Shown: positions 1 to 8,567 of the stretch, piece by piece
How positions within the stretch are numbered: the first letter of the stretch is position 1
How the letters are laid out: every line of letters begins with the position of its first letter
From: Chara braunii
Lineage: Eukaryota; Streptophyta; Charophyceae; Charales; Characeae
Reading direction: 5' to 3'
NCBI GenBank assembly: GCA_003427395.1
Contig: BFEA01000067.1
Span: forward strand, 2,320,329-2,360,163
DNA length: 39,835 nt
Made by a program: the position numbers and the translations under genes
Notes under the pieces: model-generated
Told to the model about the DNA's origin: nothing
What the model saw: the letters and a program-made list of their open reading frames with translations, nothing else
Databases searched by the model: none

Positions 1-93
1 TTTTTGCTACAGGAAACTTTCTCTTTTTACTTTTCCTTAAAGCTTTACGAAAGAGCAAAGTAGCAAGGAGAGTGCCCAAGCGTGGCTTTATTT

Positions 94-167
94 GTAAGCA
101 CTACTACCTAAAAGCAAAATAGTGCCCCCTGCAAGCACTTCTACTTAAAAGCAAAGTAGTGCCCCCT
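94..167. repeat. 37-bp tandem duplication
   Basis: Two adjacent 37-base copies (94-130 and 131-167) share the core AAAAGCAAARTAGTGCCCCC. Further partial matches to the AAAGTAGCAAG/GTGCCC motif lie just upstream at 57-80. There is no coding content. Confidence 0.85.
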
Positions 168-428
168 GCAAGCCAACTAGTGGAGGCGAGCCAACTACGC
201 AGTGAATAAACAAATGATGGTAACGAATGTAGCTAAATGAACTTAACCAACAGCAACAAAATCTAAGTGGCGGGAATTAAACCCTCAACAAACAAATTCC
301 TAAGTGGGTAGGTGCTTTCCCTCGTGTGTCCTGTGTGTGTGCATGCTGGGCACCATGCAGCACGTGTTCACGCATTTGTGCACTTTCATGTGTCACATGC
401 ATGACTGCACTTACACAGACGTACGTGC

Positions 429-438
429 ATGTGTGTGT

Positions 439-480
<42 letters not shown>

Positions 481-498
481 GTGTGTGTGTGGGTGTGT
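429..498. repeat. (GT)n microsatellite
   Basis: This is a nearly pure GT dinucleotide run with a few C and G interruptions. The surrounding 300-880 is also TG/CATG-rich. The frames open across it are simple dinucleotide translations (His-Thr or Cys-Val) and are not genes. Confidence 0.95.
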
Positions 499-630
499 AC
501 GAGTATGCATGTGCATGTGTGAGTGAGTGAAGAAACAGAGATAAAAAGGCTGGAGGGGATTGGGAAATCACATTGACTTCTGTGTCTGCTCCTTTCCGCT
601 GCCCCTTTATCTCTCTCTTTTCACCTCCAC

Positions 631-634
<4 letters not shown>

Positions 635-692
<58 letters not shown>
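635..692. repeat. (GA)n microsatellite
   Basis: A pure GA run of about 58 bases. It is the first of many (GA)n/(CT)n tracts in the window. Confidence 0.95.
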
Positions 693-694
<2 letters not shown>

Positions 695-889
695 CAGGGG
701 GAGGGATGCATAGAAATAACTGTAGCGTCCCAACCCCTCTGCTCTTCCGGACCTCTTTTTCTCTCTCCTGCTTGCTCACGAACACATACGCTGGAGTGGG
801 TTCATGCATAGGGCACTTGCGAGCGTGCATGTACATGTGGGGCATGCATGTGTGTACGTGGGGGACCGCCCCTGGCTCGTCTGCATGTG

Positions 890-953
890 TGTCAGTGGAA
901 CCAGAAAGCAGACGTAAGAAATTTCACTGTGTGGCTTTCTGGTTCCACTGACA
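890..953. repeat. Perfect 20-bp inverted repeat
   Basis: Arms 890-909 and 934-953 are exact reverse complements (TGTCAGTGGAACCAGAAAGC and its complement) around a 24-base spacer. It could be the two ends of a tiny non-autonomous DNA element or a small foldback. No target duplication is evident. Confidence 0.8.
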
Positions 954-1339
954 GATTGATCATGCCGACACGGAAATTTCAAATTTCGTAAGAAAAGGAA
1001 ACAAACAGAATTGGAGAATTCTCTGAGTCCCGTTTGGCAAGGAAACAACTGTCCGTCCGATGGCCCCTTAAACCAATCGAAAAAAACAACAAAATAAACA
1101 AATCAATAAATGACATTAAATTTGATTAAAATGATTAAATAAATTTAAATGTGAAATCTATAAATAATCGTCTTTGCCTGCAGTTGCGCTCTGTGAGAGG
1201 ATGAGTCATTAACATGCAGAGGAAAGTGCGACTCGAGTACAGCATCAGCTTAGTCCCCGCCGGCCTCAGTCACAGTGTGCAAAGTTACAAACCCTCTGGG
1301 CATTCTCGCAGAAGGCACTTTTAGAATTGTCTCTGCAGA
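954..1339. other. No recognisable feature
   Basis: The stretch includes an AT-rich patch at about 1080-1160 made of AAATAAA/TTAAAT runs. No frame in it looks like a conserved protein, and no RNA gene was recognised. Confidence 0.6.
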
Positions 1340-1400
1340 ATCTGCAGCTCATTTTAGTCAGATTCATCCTGCAATGGCCGTTATTGCGGTCAGGTACACC
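1340..1400. repeat. Degenerate copy of the TCACACTA MITE-like family
   Basis: The internal part (AGTCAGATTCATCCTGCAAT, then a GCCGTTATTGCGGTCAGGTA-like stretch) matches the middle of the elements at 1952-2061 and 17943-18047. The terminal repeats are not recognisable, so this is an eroded copy. Confidence 0.5.
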
Positions 1401-1633
1401 CAAAACAGTATATAGGGTGGGTGTGCCCTTCCTTCAAACCATGCCTGTTACGCATGTCATTCCGTTGTCCACCGTCGCCTTTTTTTCTTTTTTCTTTTTC
1501 TTATTTTCCCACCATCGCTTTTTCGCCCTGCTGGCAAGTGGGCTGCCCACCACCAGGTGATCAGCACCGGACTTATGGGCCACCAGTTGAACCTAGGATG
1601 ACTCCTGTCTTCACGTGGATTATACTTGTATTT

Positions 1634-1790
1634 CGTCAGACTGTCTGTCTAGATACAGCAATAATGACCAGGCGCTCTAGTCCGGTGACAATGGCTGGTT
1701 AACTAACACCCAGTCATCATGACTGTACTTGGGCCAACTGTCTGTCCGGATTCGGCGATAATGACCGGGTGTTCTATTGGGGGTGGCTGG
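1634..1790. repeat. Two half-copies of the CTACCGTC MITE-like family
   Basis: Segments at about 1634-1690 and 1735-1785 each read GTCTGTC, then TAGATACAGC or GGATTCGGCG, then ATAATGACC and a GGGTGTTCTATT-like stretch. This is the right half of the family described at 26658-26757. Neither keeps the GAAGACGGTAG terminus. Confidence 0.5.
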
Positions 1791-1951
1791 TTCTCTGGGC
1801 AAGTGGCCAAGGCCTCAATTTTTTTTTATTTTTATTTTTTTCAATTCACTTTTTTTTTAACATCCATGTACTAATCACCTCTCGGCCGTTTTCCTGTTCA
1901 GACAGCTTCAGAGGCGGTAGGGCTGTCAGCGCTGGGACTCTCAGGCCATAC

Positions 1952-2061
1952 TCACATATAAGGACTTCTTTTCCACTCAGCTACAGACGTGATTGCTGTA
2001 AGATGCCTCCGGATCGGGCCGTAATTACGGTCAAATACATTTAGGAAAAGTGCTAGTGTGA
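1952..2061. mobile_element. MITE-like element, TCACACTA family
   Basis: A short element of about 110 bp. The left end TCACATATAAGGACTTCTTT is an imperfect inverted match of the right end GGAAAAGTGCTAGTGTGA, and near the centre is the palindrome CCGTAATTACGG. The same arrangement recurs at 17943-18047. It has no coding capacity and is probably a non-autonomous DNA transposon. Superfamily unknown. Confidence 0.55.
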
Positions 2062-2079
2062 GGATGGCCTCTTCAGGCA

Positions 2080-2117
2080 GGGGTGTACTACCAACTGAGC
2101 TAGGTCAGTTGGTAATG

Positions 2118-2160
<43 letters not shown>

Positions 2161-2265
2161 GCAGGTATTTCACTCATCTAGTTCCATCTGGATTTCAAAC
2201 TGAGGTCTGTATTTTAATTTTCAAAGGTACATGGGGGTACCAACTGGGCTATACCCTTTGTTTTT
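2080..2265 (-). mobile_element. tRNA-derived SINE copy (family A), minus strand
   Basis: Read on the minus strand, the element has an A-box-like TATAGCCCAGTTGGTACC (about 2253-2236), a degenerate B box AGTTTGAAATCC (about 2201-2190), and a 35-base poly(A) tail seen as T at 2122-2156. A second A-box-like TAGCTCAGTTGGTAG follows at about 2107-2080, so the copy abuts or is nested in another SINE fragment. The body matches the complete copy at 27657-27817. It is probably a Pol III-derived retroposon mobilised by a LINE. Confidence 0.65.
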
Positions 2266-2329
2266 TTTGCCCTCCTTGTTTTTATTTATTTATTTATTTG
2301 TTTGTTTTCTGCACCTCTTGACAAAACCT

Positions 2330-2491
2330 GTTCTGGGCACCGGGGGCTAGGGTCAATTCGATGATGATATCTCAAGGCCGTCGCCCTTTCTTTAGGGGTG
2401 AAGGGGGGTGGGGGGGGTGGGGGGGGGTGTTACCTAGGGCTGGCCGTCGCCATTTTTCTAAATGAAATAAATAAATAAATAAATAAATAAA
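2330..2491 (+). mobile_element. Two 3' fragments of SINE family A
   Basis: Both 2330-2393 (GATGATATCTCAAGGCCGTC then GCCCTTT) and 2428-2491 (GGCTGGCCGTCGCCATTTTT, then an (AAAT)n tail) match the 3' body of the SINE at 27657-27817, but on the plus strand. Between them is a G-rich run. Together with 2080-2265 they form a nest of SINE insertions directly upstream of LCB2. Confidence 0.6.
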
Positions 2492-2698
2492 GGACAAAAA
2501 AAAGAAAAAGAAAGGGACTGGAATAATATCGGTTTCCAACTTTCCGTCCAATTCATTGTCCTTGTGATGTGCAGGGCAACTTTCCGTCCTTGTGATGTCC
2601 AAGTTTGCTTTCAATTTGACGATCGGAGGTTGAAGCCGCAAAGGTAGACCGTCTTGGTCTAAGGGCTGCAGTCAGCGTTTTGAAACTTTGGGAACACG

Positions 2699-4180
2699 AT
2701 GGTCCAGGTTCCGTACTTCACCGCTCTCACTACGTACTTTGCCTATGCTCTGCTGTTTGCTATCGGCCATATCCGAGATTTCTTTTCATGCCTACTATGG
2801 AAAGAAAAGGTGGCAGACGGCTATGCCCCCTTAACTGGGGACTTTGGCGACTTTTACATTCGGTGGGTCTATCATCGGATCCACGACTGCTTCAATCGAC
2901 CGATCTGCAGTTCGCCGGGGGCGTGGATCGATGTGGTGGGCAGAGAGAGGCTAGGCACGAGCAACTGGATCCTGAAGAATACTGGCGGGGTGAGGCGGTG
3001 TCTGAACCTCGGGTCGTATAATTATTTGGGCTTTGCCGCGCAAGACGAGTACTGCACGGTAAAGGCGATCGAAACGTTGGAAAGGTTTGGCGCGAGCACA
3101 TGCAGCGGATGCTTTGACGCGGGCAAAACGACCGTCCACGAGGAGCTTGAAAACCTCGTAGCGGAGTACCTTGGCAAGGAAGATGCCATTGTCTACGGCA
3201 TGGGCTTTGCGACCAATTCCAGCACGCTCCCCGCGCTCGTCGGGAAAGGCTGTCTCGTGATCAGCGACTCGTTGAATCACTCGTCGATTGTTGTTGGTGT
3301 ACGGGGCTCGGGTGCGAGGGTTAAGGTCTTCAAGCACAACAACCCCGAGCACCTTGAGAAAGTCATACGGGAGTCCATTGCGGAGGGGCAGCCACGCACG
3401 CACAGGCCGTGGAAGAAGATTCTTATCGTGATTGAAGGCGTGTACAGCATGGAGGGGGAAATCGCACGATTGCCGGAGATAGTGGCTATCAAGAATGCGT
3501 ACAAGGCGTACTTGTACTTGGACGAGGCGCATAGCATAGGAGCCATGGGTCAGACTGGAAGGGGAATCTGCGAGTACACCGGGGTGCCCTTCGCCGATGT
3601 CGACATCTTGATGGGCACCTTCACCAAGTCCTTCGGCTCCTGCGGGGGGTACATTGCAGGCTCCAAGGATCTGATCACACATTTACGGCACACGAGCCCC
3701 TGTCACACGTATGCGACGTCGATGTCACCAGCTGCCGTCCAGCAAGTGACCAGTTCGCTTAAGGTCATCATGGGGAGGGATGGGAGTCGTAGAGGGGCCG
3801 AGAAGCTCCGAAATCTCAGAGAGAACAGCAATTGGTTCAGGCAGGAGCTCCTCAAGCTCGGCTGCCAGGTTCTGGGCGATGAAGATTCTCCCGTCATCCC
3901 CATTATGGTATACAACCCGGGCCGAATGGCGGAATTCTCCCGCGAATGTTTGAAACGCCACGTGGCGATCGTCGTTGTCGGGTTCCCGGCCTGTTCGCTC
4001 ATCCTCGAACGGGCCCGGTTTTGTATCTCAGCATCCCACACGCGGAAGGATTTGGAGTACGCGATCGACGTAATTCGCGAAGTGGGTACGATCATGCGGA
4101 TCTTTTGGGGCAAACCGACACCTGACCTGTTGGCCGATGTACCATCCCTTGCTGCCAAGTTAGCAGCAAAAACACAATAA
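2699..4180 (+). CDS. LCB2: Serine palmitoyltransferase LCB2 subunit (long-chain base subunit 2)
   Basis: LCB2 is the PLP-carrying subunit of the ER-membrane enzyme that condenses serine with palmitoyl-CoA to 3-ketodihydrosphingosine, the first committed step of sphingolipid synthesis; it works with LCB1. The 493-residue frame is collinear with plant LCB2 from the first Met (MVQVPYFTALTTYFAYALLF resembles the plant N-terminus). A membrane segment lies at about residues 6-29. Residues 103-112 read NLGSYNYLGF. His194 (SLNHSS), Asp275-His278 (LDEAH) and the PLP lysine Lys310 (GTFTKSFGS) are present, as is the C-terminal RARFCISASH. Two deviations stand out. The family Arg of the CS(S/T)R motif is replaced in STCSGCFDAG (Cys138), and FPATP is FPACS at 429-433. 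No intron interrupts the coding region. The retained active-site motifs argue for a functional product, but the Cys138 change needs explaining. Confidence 0.95.
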   Translation: MVQVPYFTALTTYFAYALLFAIGHIRDFFSCLLWKEKVADGYAPLTGDFGDFYIRWVYHRIHDCFNRPICSSPGAWIDVVGRERLGTSNWILKNTGGVRRCLNLGSYNYLGFAAQDEYCTVKAIETLERFGASTCSGCFDAGKTTVHEELENLVAEYLGKEDAIVYGMGFATNSSTLPALVGKGCLVISDSLNHSSIVVGVRGSGARVKVFKHNNPEHLEKVIRESIAEGQPRTHRPWKKILIVIEGVYSMEGEIARLPEIVAIKNAYKAYLYLDEAHSIGAMGQTGRGICEYTGVPFADVDILMGTFTKSFGSCGGYIAGSKDLITHLRHTSPCHTYATSMSPAAVQQVTSSLKVIMGRDGSRRGAEKLRNLRENSNWFRQELLKLGCQVLGDEDSPVIPIMVYNPGRMAEFSRECLKRHVAIVVVGFPACSLILERARFCISASHTRKDLEYAIDVIREVGTIMRIFWGKPTPDLLADVPSLAAKLAAKTQ

Positions 4181-4238
4181 CTGACCAACTGTTGAATTGC
4201 AGGCCGGAGTTTGAATCCTGTGCAATGACATAACTCTT

Positions 4239-4258
4239 AAAAAAAAAAAAAAAAAAAA
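4239..4258 (+). other. Poly(A) tract 58 bases after the LCB2 stop
   Basis: A run of 20 A follows the LCB2 stop codon after only 58 bases. Those bases contain GGAGTTTGAATCCTG, which resembles a Pol III B box. The tract is therefore either the tail of an LCB2 mRNA retrocopy or the tail of a small tRNA-derived SINE fragment inserted just after the gene. No clear target duplication was found on either reading. Confidence 0.6.
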
Positions 4259-4293
4259 GAGAAACAGCGATGCCGCTCCCCGTTGTGGGTTAT

Positions 4294-4548
4294 GGGTGCT
4301 GTTAGTGAACAGGGCAGTGGTGCTGCTCGCACTATTCTGTGAGCAATAAACCCGACTCTGACGTCTGTGCAAGGCAGGCAAGAAAACTGCTCAGGACGTG
4401 ATCCTCTATTTTGGACCATGTAAGAGCCCAGGTTGCAGATCAGGCTCGGTCAGGGCCAAATTCAGGCAAACGACAGGAGGATGCTGCCGATGAACAGGGC
4501 AATTGGTGCCGCTTTCTCTGTTCTTATGCACAATAAGCATGAATCTGG
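4294..4548 (+). repeat. Diverged 70-bp direct duplication
   Basis: Segments 4294-4360 and 4479-4548 share GATGCTGCCGATGAACAGGG-like sequence, a GGTGCTGCT/GGTGCCGCT core, and a GCAATAAAC/CAATAAGCAT end. They are clearly related but diverged. No coding function is seen. Confidence 0.5.
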
Positions 4549-4736
4549 CTTTACAGGAAGACTGGGTTCAAGCAGCTAATTCCAGGCTATGCAGGGATGA
4601 ATAATACGCTCTCTTCTGGACTATGTTTAAGCTGATGCTCGTGAAAAAAACAAAGTAGCACAAAAGAGAGTGTATTACTCATCCCTGCATAGCCTGGAAT
4701 TAGCTGCTTGAACCCAGTCTTCCTGTAAAGCCAGAT
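4543..4736. repeat. Long foldback: 73-bp inverted repeat
   Basis: Arms 4543-4615 and 4664-4736 are reverse complements with only two mismatches over 73 bases, separated by a 48-base loop (4616-4663). A transcript on either strand would fold into a long near-perfect hairpin. The left arm overlaps the end of the 4479-4548 duplication, so the inversion probably arose by copying local sequence. It could be a foldback element or a young small-RNA-producing hairpin. Confidence 0.85.
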
Positions 4737-4790
4737 CCACTACGGATTTGGTCAGTGGAACCTGACACTCGGAAGCCAAGCAGGTTGTAA

Positions 4791-5376
4791 AGATCTTTTT
4801 TTTCAACATCTTGAATCCAGTGGATTTGGTCAATGGACATGACTGGGTTCAACCTGTTTGCTGGGAAAACTATCTATGTGTGTGCGCCATTGAGTTATAT
4901 TGATCTTCAACATCTTGAATTCAGCGGATTTGGTCGATGGTCGACGATGGACATGACTGGTCTATATGAGTGGATTTCGCCATTTGCCATTGCAGCGTGA
5001 TGATGGAAAAAGGACCGATGTACATGAGTGCTTCCGGTTGATGGCATTGAACGGATCCCCCTGAAGAAGAGGACTGGTGTATTTGGGTGCATTTGGTCGA
5101 CGGCGTTGAGCAGATACAGATGCGGACCTCTGTGCGCGCCATCGAGTTGTTATATTGATCTTCAACATTTTGAATCCAGTGGATTTGGTTGATGGACATG
5201 ACTGGTCTTTATGAGTGGATTTTGCCATTTGCCATTGCAGCGTGATGATGGAAGAAGGACCGATGTACATGAGTGCATTTGGTCGATGGCATTGAACGGA
5301 TCCCCCTGAAGAAAAGGACTGGTGTACTTGAGTGCATGCGGTCGATGGCGTTGAACAGATCCAGACGCGGACCTCT
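4791..5376 (+). repeat. Tandem repeat, unit about 250 bp
   Basis: Two consecutive units (about 4881-5130 and 5131-5376) align throughout. Each has ATATTGATCTTCAACAT, GGACATGACTGGTCT, CCATTTGCCATTGCAGCGTG, and AACGGATCCCCCTGAAGAA. A partial earlier unit (4791-4860) has the TTCAACATCTTGAATCCAGT part. The divergence of a few percent suggests an old duplication. No long frame spans it. Confidence 0.85.
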
Positions 5377-6154
5377 TTTCTCGTAAGGCTAAACTTCTGT
5401 TTTTATTATATCCCTAACTGGGCTCGAAGCAGACTGGAGTGCCCACGGCGGCCGGCTTCAAAATCTGAAAGGCCTACTTCATCCAGGTCTGACCCTCCTC
5501 CTACGAGCCCAACCGACGGTGGCATGAACCTGGTCATCCATGTGGCCATATGCATGCTGTCTAAGCAGGCTGGCAGGCTGCTACAGGCCCAGTAGTCGCC
5601 CCGGCCAATTGATACCTTGTCCTTAACAGCATCGGTGGCCAGAGGTGTGTTTCCTATGAGCTCATGATAGGACGGACTTAAAAATTCTTTTAAAATTCTT
5701 TAAAAATAGTAAAAAAACTATTTTTGACAAGTCTGGGACCCCGATCGTAGGACCCCTAAAGGTTTGAGACAGACGGGAATGACGGGCTTCGGATTAGAAA
5801 CAAATATTGAAATTAATCGAATGGATATCTCTTTGAAGCTCGACCTGGAGGGTGGCACTTTGGGTAGAAGAGAACTTAGAGAAGTTTTCGCGTTCATGTG
5901 AACCGCGGTTTGAACCACGGGTAGTGGACGTTAAGCGAGCTATATACGAAAAGAATGTGTATGGCATAATTGGCATTGCATATTTTTGTCATGCAGGCCA
6001 CGGCTTTGGGTAAGAAATTAAGTTCACGCATTTGAAATTATTGGCGTACATGGCACGGCGTGGGATATGAAAATTAAGTAGGTCCTAAGTATAGTCCTGG
6101 AGGGACAGCTCCCTACTCGTCTGCTGGTGTTGTACGTGGAATCGCATTCCCATT
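5377..6154. other. No recognisable gene
   Basis: The sequence is mixed unique DNA with an AT-rich patch at 5685-5725. Short frames at 5332-5595 (+) and 5718-5918 (-) resemble nothing known to me. A tRNA T-arm-like GGTTTGAACCACGGG at about 5906 is too isolated to call. Confidence 0.5.
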
Positions 6155-6967
6155 GTTCCAGTTGGTTCCATTTGGTTCTGGTTGGTTCCAGTTGGTTCTA
6201 GTTGTTAGTTCTTGATGGTTCCAGTTGTTAGTTCCTGTCGGTTCCAGTTGGTTCTGGTTCATTGGGTTTCCATTGGTTCCAGTTGGTTCCAGTTGTTGGT
6301 TCTTGATGCTTCCAGTTGTTAGTTCCTGTCGGTTCCAGTTGGTTCAAGTTGGTTCTGGTTAATCGGGTTTCCATTGGTTCCAGTCGGTTCCAGTTGGTTG
6401 CAGTTGTTGGTTCTTGATGGTTCCAGCTGTTAGTTCCTGTCGGTTCCAGTTGGTTCCAGTTGTTTCTGGTTACTCGGGTTTCAATTGGTTCCAGTCAGTT
6501 CCAGCTGGTTCCAGTTGTTGGTTCTTGATGCTTCCAGTTGTTAGTTCTGTCAGTTCCAGTTGGTTCGAGTTGGTTCTGGTTAATCGGGTTTCCATTGGTT
6601 CCAGACGGTTCCAGTTGTTGGTTCTAGTTGGTTCAAGTTGTTGGTTCCTGATGGTGCCACTTGTTGGCTCCGGTTGTTGGTTCCAGTTGATTCTGGTTGG
6701 TGCCTCTTGGTTCTTGCTTGTTACAGTTGATTTTCAAGTGGTTTCAGTTTGTTCCAATTGGTCCCAGTTGGGTTCGGTCGGCTCCAGTTGGTTCCTGCTG
6801 GTTCTGGTTAATTCGAGTTGGTTCCGGTTGGTCTCAGTTCCCTTAGTCCCTTTTGTTTCCGGTTGGTTTGTGTCGGTTGCAGTTGCTCGTTCCTGCTGGT
6901 TCCAGTTGGTTCCAGTTGATTCCGGTTGGTTCCAGTTGGTTCCAGTTGGTTCCAGTTGGTTCCAGTT
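6155..6967 (+). repeat. Decamer minisatellite, consensus GGTTCCAGTT
   Basis: About 810 bases are built from degenerate and exact copies of a 10-base unit, most regular at 6898-6967. Because 10 is not a multiple of 3, three units (30 bases) encode one decapeptide (GSSWFQLVPV-like) in every frame, and stops are rare. This explains the 241-codon frame at 6414-7139, which is not a credible gene. Confidence 0.95.
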
Positions 6968-6999
6968 CCCTTTGTCCCTGCCGGTTCACAACTGTTTTT

Positions 7000-7040
7000 T
7001 TTTCTGTTTTTTTTTTTTTTTTTTTTTCAATTGCCGGTTC
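7000..7040 (-). other. Poly(T) tract, probable minus-strand retroposon tail
   Basis: Two T runs (about 6993-7001 and 7006-7027) are followed by CAATTGCCGGTTCACAACTT. The phrase GCCGGTTCACAACT occurs on both sides of the T run (about 6979 and 7032) and could be a target duplication around a short insert. The body of the element is not identified. Confidence 0.35.
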
Positions 7041-7278
7041 ACAACTTACAATCGTACCCTTGCGTCATCTGGCGTCTTTACCGTGGCTGAAGACATCGAG
7101 CTGCTCTTCGACTTTCGCGTGGGAGAGAACAAGGGCTGAGGTTGAAGAAATTCAGCCCTGCAAAGGATGGTGTAGACGAAGGACGAGGTTGACGCTGCTC
7201 ATCTCATGCCGCACCGGTCCTTAGTGACAAGAAGCAGGTGCCTTCGTACGATAATAGAAGATGCATAGTAGCGAATAT

Positions 7279-7654
7279 TCAATGTAGTGTGATGAAGATT
7301 ATAGGGACGCCGACAGCAATGCTGACGAGGACGATGGCATCGCGAGGGATGACGAGGACGATGACCACGACAGCAATGCTGACGAGGACGATGGCATCGC
7401 GAGGGNAGGACGATGGCATCGCGAGGGATGACGAGGACGATGACCACGACAGCAATGCTGACGAGGACGATGGCATCGCGAGGGATGACGAGGACGATGA
7501 CGGCCGCCGGAACACGGCGGAAATTGGTTTGGTTCCATTCTCTAATGGGAGGCAACATTGCCTGGTCTGTGGTCCTGCTGGTACCTTGAGACAACGGGGA
7601 AAAGGTTCAAAAAGCACAGTGCAGCGTGTGCTGCAATTGGTGAGCCTCACATAA
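7279..7654 (+). pseudogene. Possible exon with acidic 19-residue repeats (broken by a gap)
   Basis: From 7324 a 57-base unit repeats at least three times. In the frame starting at 7291 it encodes the 19-residue unit DEDDGIARDDEDDDHDSNA. After the last repeat the frame gives a non-repetitive tail containing QHCLVCGPAG and a basic GKGSK, with a stop at 7652-7654. The single N at 7406 shifts the frame, so the true copy number and phase are unknown. No start codon is visible before an upstream in-frame TAG. It may be an exon of a host gene or the remnant of a transposon-encoded protein; the family is not recognised. Confidence 0.3.
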
Positions 7655-8036
7655 ACGAGTTGTGGAGAGAGAGAACCCACTGCTCAAGGTCCCTGTCCCT
7701 TTTTTTTTCTTTCTTTCTTTTTTTTTTTTTTACCGAGTAGAGCAAGGGTGCATTTTGCAATGGAGTAAGAAAAGAAGAATGCGAAAAAACGTCAAGTGAG
7801 GAGCAAGGTAGTCACAGTCCTTTGTCTTTCTTTTTTTTTGTTGTTTAATCATTTTCTTCTTCCCAGGATAGATAACTCAGGAAGCAGCCTGCAGGTATTT
7901 TGCCTGCATGTCTGATATATCTACTGGTTAAGTGCTCCGTGATTGACGAGCTAACAGTGATCCTCCGCCGAGTCAGACCACGTCCTCGTCTCCTCGCCTC
8001 CGGTTCCTTCTGCCCGACTGGCTGCCTCACACATTA
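7655..8036. other. No recognisable gene; T-rich tracts
   Basis: A T-rich run at about 7700-7731 and another at 7831-7840 are probably old minus-strand retroposon tails. The rest shows no conserved frame or RNA fold. Confidence 0.5.
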
Positions 8037-8252
8037 CTATTGTCTTCCCCCGAACGTAACGCATATGCGGTGTATTTGAGTTTGAGAAAAAAATATCGAA
8101 AATGATGGAAAATCTGAATAGACCACATGCGTTGTATTAAGAAAGAAGGGCTGTTTGAATAGAACGCAGATGCGCTGTATTCGAATAGAAAGCAAACTAT
8201 GCGCTGTATTCGTTGACAATGAATACGCGTTATGTTGGGTGGAAGACGGTAG
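8037..8252. mobile_element. CTACCGTC-family element with internal subrepeats
   Basis: The left end CTATTGTCTTCCCCCGAACG and right end TTGGGTGGAAGACGGTAG match the family termini at 15745-15834 and 26658-26757. The interior repeats a short unit related to ATGCGCTGTATTCGAATAG about four times, so the element has expanded from within. No coding capacity. Confidence 0.55.
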
Positions 8253-8373
8253 AACTCGTGTCCCGCAACCCCATCCAGAGAGTTAATCTCACTAAAAAAG
8301 AAAAAGAAAAAGAATGCTCATGCTACGGCCCCCAAGTTTCGTGCCTGCAATCTGCACATCTTGGGCACCATGG

Positions 8374-8374
8374 T

Positions 8375-8422
<48 letters not shown>
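8374..8422 (-). other. Long poly(T) tract
   Basis: An uninterrupted T run of about 49 bases, consistent with the tail of a minus-strand retroposon. No body of a known family was recognised on the high-coordinate side. Confidence 0.7.
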
Positions 8423-8473
8423 CCGGTTCCTGCCTTTCTCCGTTTGTGCAACTCCCCCACCTCCTAGTCCTCA

Positions 8474-8567
8474 CTCCATCTTCACCAGATTATTGCTGTA
8501 TCTGGAACACAACTTGGCCCAAATGCGGCTATAATGACCGGGCGTTTTGTTTGGGCGAAGACGGTAG
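8474..8567. mobile_element. MITE-like element, CTACCGTC family
   Basis: This copy has an eroded left end (CTCCATCTTCACC) and a good right half: ATAATGACCGGGCGTTTTGT then TTGGGCGAAGACGGTAG. It contains GCTGTATCTGGAA, the internal motif shared with other copies. Non-coding. Confidence 0.65.

Noticed and set aside
421-510. Telomere-like repeat
   Set aside because: The run is simple GT dinucleotide; no TTTAGGG-type telomere units are present in the window.
2951-3682. 243-codon minus-strand frame
   Set aside because: It lies wholly antisense to LCB2, whose protein is clearly conserved; the frame is a shadow.
6414-7139. 241-codon plus-strand frame
   Set aside because: It is the translation of the decamer minisatellite and runs into a poly(T) tract.
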